NCBI GenBank assembly: GCA_035771165.1
Contig: JAWNZC010000349.1
Location: 806,001-870,000 of the forward strand
Length of the DNA stretch: 64,000 nt
DNA from: Paragorgia papillata
Lineage: Eukaryota > Cnidaria > Anthozoa > Scleralcyonacea > Coralliidae
Reading direction: 5' to 3'
Of the stretch, positions 27,301 to 42,300 are shown one piece after another. Position numbers and translations under genes: made by a program. The stretch's first letter is position 1; each line of letters starts with the position of its first letter. A model generated the notes under the pieces. That model did not search any database and had not been told where the DNA came from. It saw only the letters and a list, made by a program, of their open reading frames with translations.

Positions 27301-30300
27301 TGCGCCAGGATCCATTCAGTCAGTGTCACTATTCCGTTGATCCTGAAGATGGTTTTATTCAAAACTGTGAATCGGATGTATGTGGTTGTGACGATGCTCA
27401 AGCGTGTTACTGTTCTTCACTCAGTGACTATGCGTATCATTGTTCAAGACATGGTGTTGTCGTTGAATGGCGGAACAAAGGAATTGCTCCCGAATGTGGT
27501 ATGTTACAAAAGTTTTAATAACGTTACATTCTCTCTAAAGCCGTGTTTACACTGCAAGCCATAGCCTGGCCTAGGCCAGCCCAGGACGTGTTTACACTGC
27601 CAAAAAGTAGGCCACAAAGTTAGGCCAAGGCTTGCAGTGTAAACACGGCTTAACGTATATAGAGACATACATTCTTGTCTGGTCCGAAAATCAGTCAATT
27701 TGGTGGTCTTGGCAATTTGTGAATTAACATGGTATAATAACACAAAAATAATACCACAATATATCATTTGAATCGTTTTTACCTTGCTTTTTTCGTCGTT
27801 TTTAAACAAATTTTTAAAAGTTCATGCAAATTCAAACGTTTGTATCTCGGTCAATATTGCATGAAAATGCAAAATTTGTATATCAAAATTTAAGTTAGCC
27901 ATTATTGAATGCAAAGAAAGTTGTTATAGTGTAATAGCTTGTCTAGTTTTTACGTTATACTGAATCACACAGGGGTACTTTTTTTTGCGCCACCCGGTAC
28001 AAGAAATTTTTATTACGCTGGTGCTTAAAGCCGGATTTTCACTAGCCGTAAAAAGCCACACGTTCAACTTTTTCTTTTTGTCTTGCGAGTTTTCACGAGA
28101 AACGAAGTAGAAAACTATTCATTTTTTTCAGAAAACTCTAGGGAATAAAGACAATGAAGGTGACCAAATTACTGAATCTCTATACAGTAGGGAGAAGATA
28201 GATATGACTGATAGAGTTAACCAGTATAAACAAAAGTAAAGTTTGGTCGGAAAAAACCCCAATAAACTCGAAGAACCAAATCAGATGTTTTGATTGTTTG
28301 TCGCTTATATCGACATTTCTATAGTTCGCTTGTTTCTGCATCGAGGAGCTGTTTGGGCGCCTACTCCCAATATAGAAACCTTCACACATTATCTCCCAGC
28401 CAATGTGCCATTCGAAAACTTGACATTTGTTAATTTTAACTGTTTTGTTTTTTATTTTACCAGACACAAAATGCGATATTGAAGGTCAAGAATACCAGGA
28501 ATGTGGTTCATCTTGCCTTTTAACCTGCAACGACCTGACGACGGAGAGTTGTAGTGAAGAGTGTTATGCTGGCTGTCGCTGTCAAACTGGATTTGCTCTG
28601 GATGAACAGAAGATGAAATGTGTCCCTGTTTCTCAGTGTTCTTGTACACACGACGCACGATTGTACGCTGCTGGTTCTGTTGTCATGTTTACTCGATGTA
28701 CATCCTGGTGAGTAAATTGTCCACTTCATGGCCACCTGATTGCAGTCGAGGTTAAAAGGGACAACTCAAAGGGAACCGTCTAGTCTTTTCGCGACTTTCC
28801 AAAATGTCGTCAATCCAAAAAGCTAGGCGGTAAACCAGATTGTTGACAAGGGTTATATAGGGTTTTTGTTGCGGTTAGGTTATCCAGAAGATTGCTAAAA
28901 TCTCTCTGAAACTTGACAGCAAATTTGGGAAAACAAATTTTGACAATTTATTTTTTGAAAAGCCGCGAAAGGACCGAACGGGTTCTTTTGAGCCATCCCT
29001 TTTAACCTCGACCGTACTGGCAATAATCATACTTACTAAAGTAATTTGACGTCACAAGCTGGGCTAAGCAAAATCTTTACGTAGTTATACCGATATGTAT
29101 GCATGGCCGAAGCTCGATTTTTGTGAAAGTCGTTTTCACATCATTGCCCGACAACACTTTCAAAAGCATGGAAACCTATCAATCTCGTTCCTAGAGCCTT
29201 CTCACGCGGGCCGTGCCCGAGATTGGGAAACCTATCAGCAAAGTGTAATTTCATATTTACCCAGCTTGTGACGTCACTAGCTCCCAAGGTCGGTATTAAA
29301 ACGTAATGGCGGATGTTTTTCCATCCTGTTTTTGAATCCCATTTCCATTTATATGAAGTACAGTATTTGTTGAATAGTGCTGATATCTGCTATTGACCAT
29401 GATAATAATATACATGAAAAAATTTCTCAATTCTGATTGGCTGAGAGCAGTGCAGTTTTAAGGAAATACAGTGCAGAAAAAAGGAAATACAGTGCAAGTA
29501 ATGTTTTCCTGTTAAATGTTTCATGTATGTTATTTGCACAAAGCATTTTGATTGGAAAGATTCTCATGTTAAATTTTTTCATGTATATTATTAATAAGTA
29601 ATAGCATGATTTCTTGTGCAATTTGAAAAAAAAAACACGCACTCGTGAGTTTTTCAAAGACTCGAACAGCACTCGTTCTTCGGACTCGTGCCATTTTGAT
29701 AGTCTTTGAAAAACTCACTCGTGCATGTTTTTTCCAAATTGTACTCGAAACCATGCTATTACCTATACTAATAAAATGGCGTTTTAAATTTGTCAAATTT
29801 TCACGGTTTTCGTCTATTTACAGTTTTTTTCGGTCAAAATTCTGAAGATTGTCATCTGGTCAGTTTTTTCTACATAGAACACTACAGCAAAATATTAGGA
29901 AAAGTTGTCAAGACAGATTTTTCGCTATAAACTTAATGGCTTAAAAAAGTTCTGTCTTATGAAATATTTTAAAAACTAAGTGTGTTTACCTTATTTCTTT
30001 ATGCACAAAATTTTAAAAAAATTTACCGAAGCAAATATGTGATATTTGAGCATTTGTTTCGCTCGGACCGCTGCTAAGGTGACAGAATATCAACTCGACA
30101 AGATTGCTATTTACGCATGTGCCTACGCCATACTTGTTACCAGTCCCTACTGGAAATTACCGTTGACCTTGTATTTTAATAACCTGTATTTTAATAATTA
30201 TATTTTGCGTTTGATACAGTACGCTATTTTTTTTTTGTATGTTATATTCTCCTTTACGTGTCTAGTATTTTTTAACTATTCAATTTGAACGACAAACTAA

Positions 30301-33300
30301 AATAAAATACGATATTGTTTTCTAAGCCTTTCTATCTTTTTTCAGTTTGTGCGAGAACGGAAAATTCAACTGCTCAAACACAACTTGTAAAGGTAGGCAA
30401 TCTACTCCGCATTGGGATTTAACAATTACTCCATATTTAATACATTAGAAAAATTTTCATGATTTTCTTACACTTCTAAAGTCAACCGAAAAATTCGGCT
30501 GACTTATTTTTTAGAAAATCATGGAAATTTTCCCATGTTTCTCTGAGGATGATTCTGTGATAGAATTGAAACACTGCACTTCCTCACGGATAATTAGCGT
30601 TAAGTTGTCGCGAGAATATGTCGTGCACTTAAGGCGGTTTTCCACTAGGCGACATTTGTCGACCGAGTTCCACTCGAGAGCTTGCGAAACAAAAGAAAAT
30701 GTCGCTTCGCGCGACATTTTTCGCCTAGTGGAAAACCGCCTTTAAGTTGGATAAAACTCGCCTCCAATTCCTGTGCTGCTCGATAACTCGACAGGTATAG
30801 AGCGGTGGATCGGAATCCCGAATATGCGAGTTGCGAAATCCCTCTCGAGTAAGCCGATTTTTCGGTTGACTTTAGCAGTGTAAGAAAATCATTTTCTCAT
30901 GTTTCTCTGAGGATGATTCTTTAATACAATTAGGCCTAGGAGTATTCATGATATATACTCATCGTAGTTTTTTCGGCTCGCCGTTGTAAATCCCATATAT
31001 ACAGTACGCCCGCTCATATTGTATCTATTACATCATTTGCATATAACGCAATTTGTGGGTTACGCCATGTTTGTATTAAATTTTTGAGCTTTTGGCTCGT
31101 TTACTCGAGTCGTCTTCAGAGATGTCTGTTGCGTTCACACGTTTGAAAACAGAAAAAAATACAAAACGTATGTTTGCTTGACAACCCATTACTTGTACCT
31201 AAGGCTTTTCTTTTTATCGTCCAATATTAAATTGTACGACGGTTTCCTCGCCGAGTTTGTACAAGCAACCGACTTTATTAGTTTGCTTACTCCATGCTAA
31301 AGTTTTACATGATTTCTATATTGTATTTTTCAAATTACATGATCAATCTTGGGATTTAATATTGACCTATACACATCACAGCATTGTGATATGTCAAACA
31401 ACTAAAGCTTGTTCTGAAATGGTTGGTCGATTTTTACGGCTTAATTAACGAAAGCCTTTTATATTTCCCACTATAGGTTCGGAATGTGTCGGAGGTCAGT
31501 CGTGGTCTTCCTGCGGTGCCGAGTGCGCAAAGACATGTGAAAATGTTCATCTTCCATGCTTGACCAATGATTGCAAGGAAGGATGTGTCTGTCCACGTGG
31601 ACTAGTGTTTGATGGCTCGCGTTGTGTCCAGGTTGAAGATTGTCCATGTCATTATGAAGGGCAAAGTTATTCACAGGGACGCGTTATACAACTTGACTGT
31701 AACACATGGTAAGATTTGTTTCTCTAAAAGCCCAATGGTCAAGGACGCGCCCAAGGCCGACTGGAAGAAAAACCGCGCGCTTGTGTCCCTTCTGCACGCG
31801 TTCCTGACCATTGGCTCCCAAGTCCCAGAGTCGCATAGCGTTTGCTGTCTTCGTTTGTTTCCGACATTTTACGATAAATTTTATCATTATCTCGTAAGCT
31901 TTCCTTCCCTAATATTATCTTCCCTATCCAACAACATAGACAGCTTCAGGTCTCTCTGAGTAAGCCCTGGGGCGAATAGGAAAATGATTAATTGATTTAG
32001 TTAAAATATGAGCAATCAATTTTTTTCTTGCAGAATGTTTATAGGAGTGTTAAGCCGATTTTTTTACTGAGGGTTTCCCGCAGACGGCCGAATTTTTATT
32101 GATCTTGTCTAATTAGTTTCTCCCGGAAACTGCATGAAAAAGAAAAAAATTCCGCGCAAAATAGGGTCTAGTTGAAAAACGGGCTTTTGTCACGATTGGT
32201 TGTCGAAGTAATATACTTTGTATTTTGCAATCTGCATATCTAATTCAAATGACGTTTCTTGGTTTTATATTGGAACAGCTATTCTTCCACTTCGGTGAAA
32301 TTAAACTTTCCATGCAATTAATAGCACTTGACATTAGATCCGCCCTTTAATTTTTTTGTGTAAAACGCATTGATAAATGATTAAACTTTCTTAACCAAAT
32401 TTTTGAATTTCCAGCACCTGTAACGGTACCAACTGGCATTGTACGAAAAAGAACTGTCCAAAAACATGTACCGCATATGGTGATCCCCATTACATAACAT
32501 TCGATGGCAAAAGGTTTATGTTCCAAGGTTCTTGTGAGTATATCTTAACGCAAGATCATTGTTCCGGTCGCAATGGGACATTTCTAATCAAGGTGCAAAA
32601 TATTCCTTGTGGTGTCAGCGGGGTCACGTGTACCAAGTCTACGACCATTATGTTGGCTGATACTATTATTATCCTGGAGAGAGGAGAGGAATTGAAAGTG
32701 ACTTCGTATGCTGGAACACCAAAGTCGATCACTTCTAGCGACAAGTATCATATCTACCACGGTTTCTTCTTTCTGACATTGACAACTGACATTGGATTAA
32801 CAGTACTCTGGGATTATGGGACAAGAGTGTACGTGACATTAGAAGCAAAATTCAAAGGTGAGTGACGACAAACTTCCTCATTTTTCTTAACCCAAGTCTC
32901 AAAAAAAAAAATATGTTGGGGCTACTTTAAAGGAATCTCCGCATGTCTTCAACCAATAAGCATCGAAGGCGCCGCTATCTATTTTGTGTCATAAATCCAA
33001 GATGGCGAAGCCCATGAGGCCTATCTGTTCAAACACGTTGGGATTTCTTTGACGCGTACTTATCTGACAGATTTTCTCCATTACGAGTAAAATCTTTTGA
33101 CGCCTGTTAGAGATTAACCATTACTATATGGCTTTGTTACGTGAGCTGTCTTCGTGCAATCTGATTGGTTCCGGAGTATTCTTACAAAACTCATGAAGAC
33201 TGAAAGTGTTTTGTTTACGGTTTTTGTTAATTCGTTGCTTCGACTTTCGCTGCTTGTAGTCTCTATAATCTATATTCAAACAAAACTAAAATCTCAGCCA

Positions 33301-36300
33301 TATAATAAAAATCTTATTTTTCTTGCTCGGTCGGTCTTTACGGAAACTTACCATGCCGTTAGTCTACTCGCATTCCTACGTCGCTCGGTCGACTGCATGT
33401 ACTCAATTACCTCGGGCAACATAATTTTGCCGTAACGACCTTACTTTCAGTCGGTAAGTTTTCAATAAAATACTCGATAATACATGAAACTAAAGATAAA
33501 TGGCTTCCTCTATAAATAGTGGTTGTAATTCGGAGACAGTGTCCTAGTTGTAGTCGATCATGTGAACCCCAAGTGAATGCTTTATATTGTTTCGTCTAGG
33601 GACTACATGTGGTCTGTGTGGTACTTTCAACGATGATCAGTCAGATGATTTCAAGACTCGTCAGCAACTTACTGAGGTCAACGCCAACGATTTTGGTGAC
33701 AGTTGGAAGATCCACGATGGTTGTCCAGATGTTATTCCTGGTGACCACCCCTGTAACGTGAACCAACACAGAGCAGCCTGGTCGCATAAGACATGTAATA
33801 TAATACGTAACGAAGTCTTTCAGTCGTGTCATTCTAAGGTAAGCCTGGGGCTGAATCAATTGCTTTGTTTCATTGCTTTTATGCTTTATTAGGTAAGGAA
33901 ATTTGTTGAATGAGTAGTTGAAGGAACAAGTGCAGTAAATTTTGAAAAAAATGACGTGGCGCAAAAATGAATGTCGTGCATCCTCAAAACAGCTACGATC
34001 GCTTTGTCCATTTCATTGAGAGAGAAAAGAAACTAATGAACCATGTAACACTGGAGGGGGAGGGGGGGGGGGGGGGGGTCAACGTCGTCACGAACATTAG
34101 CTACTGTAGTATCCAAAACTCGGAGAGAAACGTTTTCTCCAATTCGTAATCTCGACTGCGCATTAATGACGTGTTCTGCGTCGGGATAAAACTTATTTCA
34201 ATTTCTAACATCGCGCTTGGGAAATTCAGTATAACGAATTTGCAAATGTGAATGAAACGCAAATTAATCCTGCTGCGTTAGCCTGATGTTATGTATTGGA
34301 AAAGGTTTTATCCCGACGCAGAACGGGATTGGCTTATTTTACGTTGAACTACAAGTAAGATACTGATTCTTAATAGCATTGGTCAAAATTAAAGTGAAGC
34401 TTTAAGAATACGTCAAACATCTTGTGTAGTCTTGCTGGGTTGCAAATGACGTCACAGCGGCCATCTTGGTTTATTGTATCTACTAATCAAGATGGCCGCT
34501 AAGTCTTTGCGGGTTGATTGAAATTAATTAATTGTAGTTTTTTTCCCCATGCATAATATTTAATAAAGAAATTAACCGCAGGATTAAGTATACAGCAAGC
34601 GACTACTTGAAAGGTCTATGATGAAATTATTTCCCGTGCATTTCCAGGAAAAAAGTATCTACTCGATGGTTGGTTTAAGAAGTGCACGAACATTCTGTAA
34701 AATAATACTAATTTAGATATAACAATACTAATTACTAACGTAGAATACTAATTTGATTATCCTCGCTTTTATTCTAGGTTGATCCCCAGCCGTTTTACGA
34801 AGCTTGCTACTACGATGCATGTGGTTGTGACAGTGGTGGAGATTGTGAATGTATGTGTACGGCTATAGCAGCCTACACAAGAGAATGTAACCGACACGGG
34901 GTTAATATCAAGTGGAGAACACAGGAACTTTGTCGTAAGTTTTTATTAAACATAAATTCTGTCAGAACGGAGCAGCGAACTTCATTTTGTGGAACGCTAA
35001 TTCCGGTGCAGAAAGTGAAGTCGGCTATATTAGGTCCCTTTCGGTCTCTCTACAAACTGTTCCCCACTGTCAATAAGTAAAACACAGAATCCTGAGTGAT
35101 GTACAAAAATCCTGACCTCGCTTTTAAAGCATGCTAATGACTGAAGTTAGAGTTCCAGATCTGGATACTTCAAATTTATATTGAATCGAATGAAGAGCTT
35201 CGCTCAAAAGGTCAGTGCATTTCGGTTTGAAAATATCGGCGGTTTACTACCTTTTCACTACGCAGCACCATGCTTACACTTACTTCGTTGAATGTTTCGT
35301 TGGAAACTTTAAAGTACATATGACACGAAAATGAAGTTGTCTTATTTGAAAGGACACTTAAAGTGCATACAAACCCAAATTTTTTATCATCTGAATACGT
35401 TCTATATAGAGCAAACAGTTGTTCAGTGAAATATTTTTTTGATTGGAGCTATTCAATGTTTTTTTTGGCGATTCGCATTTCTAGTATGGTAATGAGATGA
35501 CGTCTATGTAGGCATTTCGCTTTCTTTCTCTTTTTGGCAAGATAAACTACTTGAGAGTTTTTGTGGAAAAACTCGTACAATATGGAACATGTTGTTCAAA
35601 CACACCATTAATGGAAGAATTGTGTCATGTCACTACTGCAAATAAATGTTGTATAGATAATGACTACTTTGGCGTCATCTCATTACCATTTTGAAAACAA
35701 AAGTCTCTATCAAAGCATTAAAGGTTGCTCCAATTTAAAAAAATATTTCGTCGTTCAACTATTTGCCAAAGCACGGTGGCCAAAGGTAGAACGTATTTAG
35801 ATGATAACGATTTGGGGTTATATGCACTTAAATGACAGAGCAACATTTTTTACAGCTTCCTTGCTTCGTTCGTGAGATATTTCAGTTTCTTTGATATGTA
35901 AATGTTGTGACGTACACGTGCATAAAAATTTATCGGAAAAAGGTTTATATTTTTGCTTTAAAATCAAACTTAATACGAAGGAAGCGTGTGCGTGTTTCTC
36001 TCACAACACCAAACTTGCAGGATTTCAAGTAGTTGCATTTGATTATATCAAAAAGATATAACCTTCTCCGCTAAGTCATTATGCACGTGTACGTCGCATG
36101 GTACGTCACAACATGTAACATTTACATATCGAAATACCTCAAAAACAGAGCAAGGAAACCAAAGACTGTAAAATATGTTACTCTGTCATTTTAAGCGTTC
36201 TTTCAAATAATACAAACTTAATTTCCGTTTCATATGCACTTTAACTGGTTTTTCAATTTTGTATAAATTATACTCAGTTTGCCTTTGTTCTGTTCTGTTC

Positions 36301-39300
36301 TGTATGTATTTCTGGAAGAGCTTCTAAGGCCTGCGTAGCGCAATACTAGTCTGAGCTTTTCTTATTTCCGTATTTTATTCTTTATTTCCAGCAATACAGT
36401 GCGAGTATGGGATGCACTATGCCGCCTGCGGCTCTTCTTGTCCACAAACCTGTTCCAACCTTTGCACAAATACCAGTTCTTGTCCAGTACCATGCACTGA
36501 AGGTTGTCACTGTGCTTCTGGTACAGTCATGCACAATGGTCGATGTGTTGAGTCTGAAACTTGTCCTTGCAACTGGAATGGAAAAGAGTACGCCAGCGGT
36601 GATTTTATCATAAACAACTGTCAAACATGGTAAGCTATAATATTAACAAATTTATAAAAGTTTACTGGGATAAAATTAACGTAGGTTTAACTTGAAAAAT
36701 TTTGAATCCGACTAATTAAAGGTTAACCTAGCGTTAATTATTAAAGTTACTTTTTATAACTTCAAACTTTTTAAAGTTATAGCTAAATTAATATATTTGG
36801 TTAAAACCGTGATTAACGGTAGATCCCTTTCCTTTTCAGTGTTTGTCAGTCGGGATGTTTCCGTTGTAATGGGGGGACGTGTACTACTCCTATCCCTACT
36901 GCAACTGCTAAAGTAACCACAGCCAAATCTACCCTCGTACCACCCGCTACTACCAAGGTGACCACTGTCGTACCACCGGCTACTACCAAGGTGACCACTG
37001 TCGTACCACCCGCTACTACCAAGGCGACCACTGTTGTACCACCCGCTACTACCAAGGTGACTACTGTTGTACCACCCGCTACTACCAAGGTGACTACTGT
37101 TGTACCACCCGCTACTACCAAGGCGACTACTGTCGTACCACCCGCTACTACCAAGGTGACTACTGTTGTACCACCCGCTACTACCAAGGCGACTACTGTC
37201 GTACCACCCGCTACTACCAAGGCGACTACTGTTGTACCACCCGCTACTACCAAGGTGACTACTGTTGTACCACCCGCTACTACCAAGGCGACCACTGTTG
37301 TACCACCGGCTACTACCAAGGCGACCACTGTTGTAGCACCCGCTACTACCAAGGTGACTACTGTCGTAGCACCCGCTACTACCAAGGCGACTACTGTCGT
37401 ACCACCCGCTACTACCAAGGCGACCACTGTTGTACCACCCGCTACTACCAAGGCGACCACTGTTGTACCACCCGCTACTACCAAGGTGACCACTGTTGTA
37501 CCACCCGCTACTACCAAAGTGACTACTGTCGTACCACCGGCTACTACCAAGGTGACTACTGTCGTACCACCCGCTACTACCAAGGTGACCACTGTCGTAC
37601 CACCCGCTACTACTACCAAGGCGACTACTGTTGTACCACCCGCTACTACTAAGGTGACTACTGTTGTACCACCCGCTACTACCAAGGTGACTACTGTCGT
37701 ACCACCGGCTACTACCAAGGTGATTACTGTCGTACCACCCGCTACTACTACCAAGGTGATTACTGTTGTACCACCCGCTACTACCAAGGTGACTACTGTT
37801 GTACCACCCGCTACTACCAAGGTGACTACTGTTGTACCACCCGCTACTACCAAGGTGACTACTGTTGTACCACCCGCTACTACTAAGGTGACTACTGTAG
37901 TACCACCCGCTATTACCAAGGTGACTACTGTCGTACCACCCGCTACTACTAAGGTGACTACTGTCGTACCACCCGCTACTACTAAGGTGACTACTGTCGT
38001 ACCACCCGCTACTACTACTAAGGTGACTACTGTCGTACCGCTCGCTACTACCAAGGTGACTACTGTCGTACCACCGGCTACTACCCATGTGACAACAATG
38101 CTTCTTTGTACGTCTGGCAAAGTAAGTTCTGATTTTTTTTTACTCTAGCGGTATTTAAACGCAAGTTTAAACTATTTTAGCTGTATGCCATAATACAAAC
38201 GAGTGAATGCGTTTACTGAAGTTTACGATCTGTGTATTACTTAGGGTTCCTTGCAATAGGGTTCCTTGGTTGCTTGCGATAGTTTAACGTACTATTAACC
38301 TTAACGTTACTACGTTATATATTTTGCACATGTTGGCCTTTGAATTCACCCTAGAAAGTTCTTGAAAAGGCCTTGAATTTCATGTTTCATGAAGTGGAAC
38401 CTTGATTACTCGGTACTAATCATATGGTACGACCTTTATGCAAGAGCGGCACTTAATCGTATCGGTCATTTAATTTACTATAAGTAGAGTGTATCACCTG
38501 AACGTTTATTACATGTAAATAACATTAATTTATTTTAGGTTTATAGCGAGTGCTCGCCAGGCTGTGAAGAGAGATGCCAATACATGAACGAATCTTGTAA
38601 TCCAATTCCTACTGTTACTTGTCTTCCTGGTTGCAGCTGTCCAAGCGACATGGCTTTTAATGGCACATATTGTGTGCATCCGTCTACCTGTCCTTGCTAT
38701 TCTCACGGCAAGTTTTACAAACCTGGTTCGCGGTGGACCTCCGGTTGCGATGAATGTTTATGTTGGAACAATAAAGTGTTGTGCCAGCCTAAGGATTGCG
38801 CTCCAGTAATCTACTGTCCTGCTCCACAGTATCAAGTGGTTCGTGTAAATTGTTGCGATGTGTGTATCCCTGTTTCGGTGACCGCAGTTTCGACGTCATC
38901 CATTCCTGTTCCGACTACTGGTATCTGTTTAGCGAGTGAGTTTCTGTGTAGGATGAACAGTAGTTGTATATCCAATCAGTGGCTTTGTGATGGTGAAGAT
39001 GATTGTCCTGATCAGACGGACGAGAAAAGTTGTCCAGGAGGAGTTTCAATTTGTAATCGAGCATTGGGTAAGATTTAACTGTTTTTCGTGCATTCGAATA
39101 GTGTGGGTGTCAGGGTGTATTGAGTGTAGAGGTGTGCGGATCCGATCGGATCGGATCTAAACTTTTATCGTTTGGATCGGATCGGATTTTTTTGTTCTTT
39201 TCTCGGATCGGATCGGATTTTGTTCTTTTTTTCTGAGATCGGATCGAATCGGATTTTGCACTTTTTTACCCGCATCAGATTCACTTTTGTCATTGTTTTT

Positions 39301-42300
39301 GTCACAAAATTAACAAATTCACTAGTTGTATTGCACAACATATGAACGTTACTATTGCATAAGATTATTATTGTATAGTAGTTTTCTTAAATTTATTTGT
39401 TCATTGGTTTTCTTTTCGGAAAGTTTGCGCAACTATTGCAACATATATCCGGTGTTTTAATTTTTTCGGATCGGACTACATTTTTTTGGCATCGGATCGG
39501 ATTCGGATTGACAGTTTTGGCAAACCCTCGGATTATAAGGGGTCAATCCGATCCGACGCACACCACTAATTGAGTGCGAAGCTTGGTGAATTCGCAATCC
39601 AATGAATGGAATAAGCAACCTTAGGAGTTTTAGACTTAAAGTGCCTTGCAATGGTTGGGAATTTTACATATTTAGGATATTTGGAACCTTCTGAGAAGAT
39701 TTGTAATATATCTTCCTTTTCTAAAATTTCATCTTCGTGGACTTTTTTGCTGTTAAAGTGGACGGAAGTGACGTCAAAAGAGGAATTTGTCTATATAAAA
39801 CCACTTTGCAGATTCCTCCTTTGACGTCACTTCCGTCAACTTTAACAGCCAAAAAGTCCATGAAGATGAACTTTTAGAAAAGGAAGATATATTACAAATC
39901 TTCTCAGAAGGTTCCAAATATCCTAAATATGTAAAATCCCCAACCATTGCATAGGCACTTTAATGTTATTCGGCATAAAACCCAATTTATTGACGCATAA
40001 CGGAGAATTTAAGATTATTGATGACCGCATTTCTATGGCCCGTTTTATTTGCAATTAACTCTAAACTGGCGTGTTATATTAACTTCGTACGTCCAACACT
40101 TATTTGCAAAATGTATTGTCCGTTAAAGTCTACATCCGTGAATAGGCTGTAGTCCAGGCTTTTCAGACAAGTTTGAAGATACAAACCTGTACCGCAGTCT
40201 GGCTCCATAAATTAAGATTTAGCTTCAAGAACAGTTGAAACTGACAAAATGGAACTGCATTCAAAAAAGGAAATTTAACGTGTCAATCTTTACCCTGTAT
40301 AAATTAATCTATATCTCTTTATATCTTATACAGGCATGTCTGATAACCACATCCCAGACTTTGCTATTAAAGTTTCCAGTCAAAAGAGTTTGATGTACTC
40401 GGGAAACCAAGCCCGACTTAACCAAACTGGTTTTGTTGCGTGGTGTGCTGGCGTTAACAATGCGAATCAATGGCTTGAAGTTGATCTGGGTGATGTCTAC
40501 CAAGTTTCTGCTATAAGCACACAAGGATTGGAACATTCCGACCAGTATGTGCAGTCGTTTAATCTGACATGCAGTCTTAATGGTGCGAAATGGATTTCTT
40601 TCAAGGACGGAGGCTCGACGAAGGTAAAATTTTACTTGTGCTGCAGTGCTGGGAAAAATTACTTTCCGCCCACTAGAAAGGCAGCTATGTTAAGAATTTA
40701 GCTTGATTGCATAATTTGCCTGCTACTGATAAACGCAATTTATTTCGTGTATCACTATAATTGTTCACTAGCAGTGGTACCTACTTTGTGTTTCTTCCGT
40801 GGCTTCGCCATTAATTGGTTGAGCCCATCTCCGGCTAAATATTTAACTGTACCTTTTCACTTTTAGATGTTTCCTGGAAACGTAGATGATCACACTACGG
40901 TAAGGAATAAACTAAGTGCCGCAATCTTTGCTAGATATTTGAAAGTCCTGCCCACCCATTGGTTAGGAGCTATATGTCTTCGTGTCGAGTTTTTTGGTTG
41001 TCCCAAACCAGTTTCTACTCCACCATCCACAGCGACAACGCCAAGTCGAGCGTCACCCACCACGGCTCCTTGTACTGGATTCACGTGTGTAAGTGGGCAG
41101 TGCATCCAGAATTCCTTGCGGTGCGATGGCAAGGCGGACTGTCCCGACGGTTCTGACGAAGGATCTAATTGCGTCAATGTTTCTTGTGTCGACAAATTTC
41201 AGTGTCGAAATGGAAAATGCATTAGTCACAGGTAAATTGCACCATAGTTAGTAGCCTGGTCCCCTGGCCCAATCAAAGAATATGGGCCAGGTAACCACTA
41301 AAGACGTCTGCTTTCCTATTGGTTGAAATTTCGCGCGTTTTTAGTGGCTATGAGTAAAACTGCAATCGTCATAAGTGGATTTAGCCCTGATGACGCGAGA
41401 ATGAGATTAGTGGTTACCTGGCCCATATTCTTTGATTGGGCCAGGGTACCAGGCTACATAGTTAGTGGAGGGGGATGGTTTGGAAATTCGGCAAAAGTCG
41501 TCGTCCCATGTTTTTGTTCAATTTGTCTAATTTCACGGTCACTAAACGTATTGCATTTTTTGTATAATGAAGCAGTCGTCCAATACCAACGTTCGGGTTT
41601 AATTAGTGTAGTCCTTCGTCGTCACGTGTCCATAGAATTTCCTTTCTTCAACCAATTGCCTTCCTCGAACATGAACTATCGTGTTCATCAACATGACCAT
41701 TGCGTAATCTTGAAAGACAATGGAGCTTCCAAACCATCCCCCTCCACTAACTATGATTGCACGTTTCTTGTTTTATCGAACATAAATCTTTCATCTTTTG
41801 TTTTACTTTCTGTTTATCTAACAGACGCGTTTGGTAGACGTTCGTACCGCATGCACTAAAACAATTGCGAGCTGTCGGGACTATTTTTATGATTACTTGC
41901 TTTCCTGTTGGAGATAAATCAATGGATTTGAGTTGTCGAGCAGTTGAATATTGTATCTTTTAATCCACTTTTTGGGATGGCCTTTTTCAACTTCGTACCC
42001 AAGCTCAAGAGGAAGGTCACATTGGCGAGAGCGCGCGCCCAGTTGCGCTTGTTTTGCGCGCTAAGTTCAGCTTTTCCCACAATGGCTGGGAACGAGTGTA
42101 CATGTCGGGGCTGTCTTGACGTCACATGAAAAGGATCGGTATTAAAACACTCCTAGAATTTAATCGATTGCGTAATAAGCAGGCGATTTTAATGTTTGAC
42201 ATGTTCGGCATTCAGCCATCATGTTAGGAGAGTAATATTACTGTAAGAGGAGAGGGCGAAGGTATGGTCTTTATGTTTTATCGGGAATTTGTGCTGTGTT

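Noticed and set aside
36754..38120. Minus-strand frames of 424 and 444 codons over array 1
   Set aside because: The same periodicity effect as for array 2; the sense frame is fixed by the Cys module at its start and by splice phase.
41323..41859. 178-codon frame
   Set aside because: It reads across two inverted-repeat elements in intron 26.
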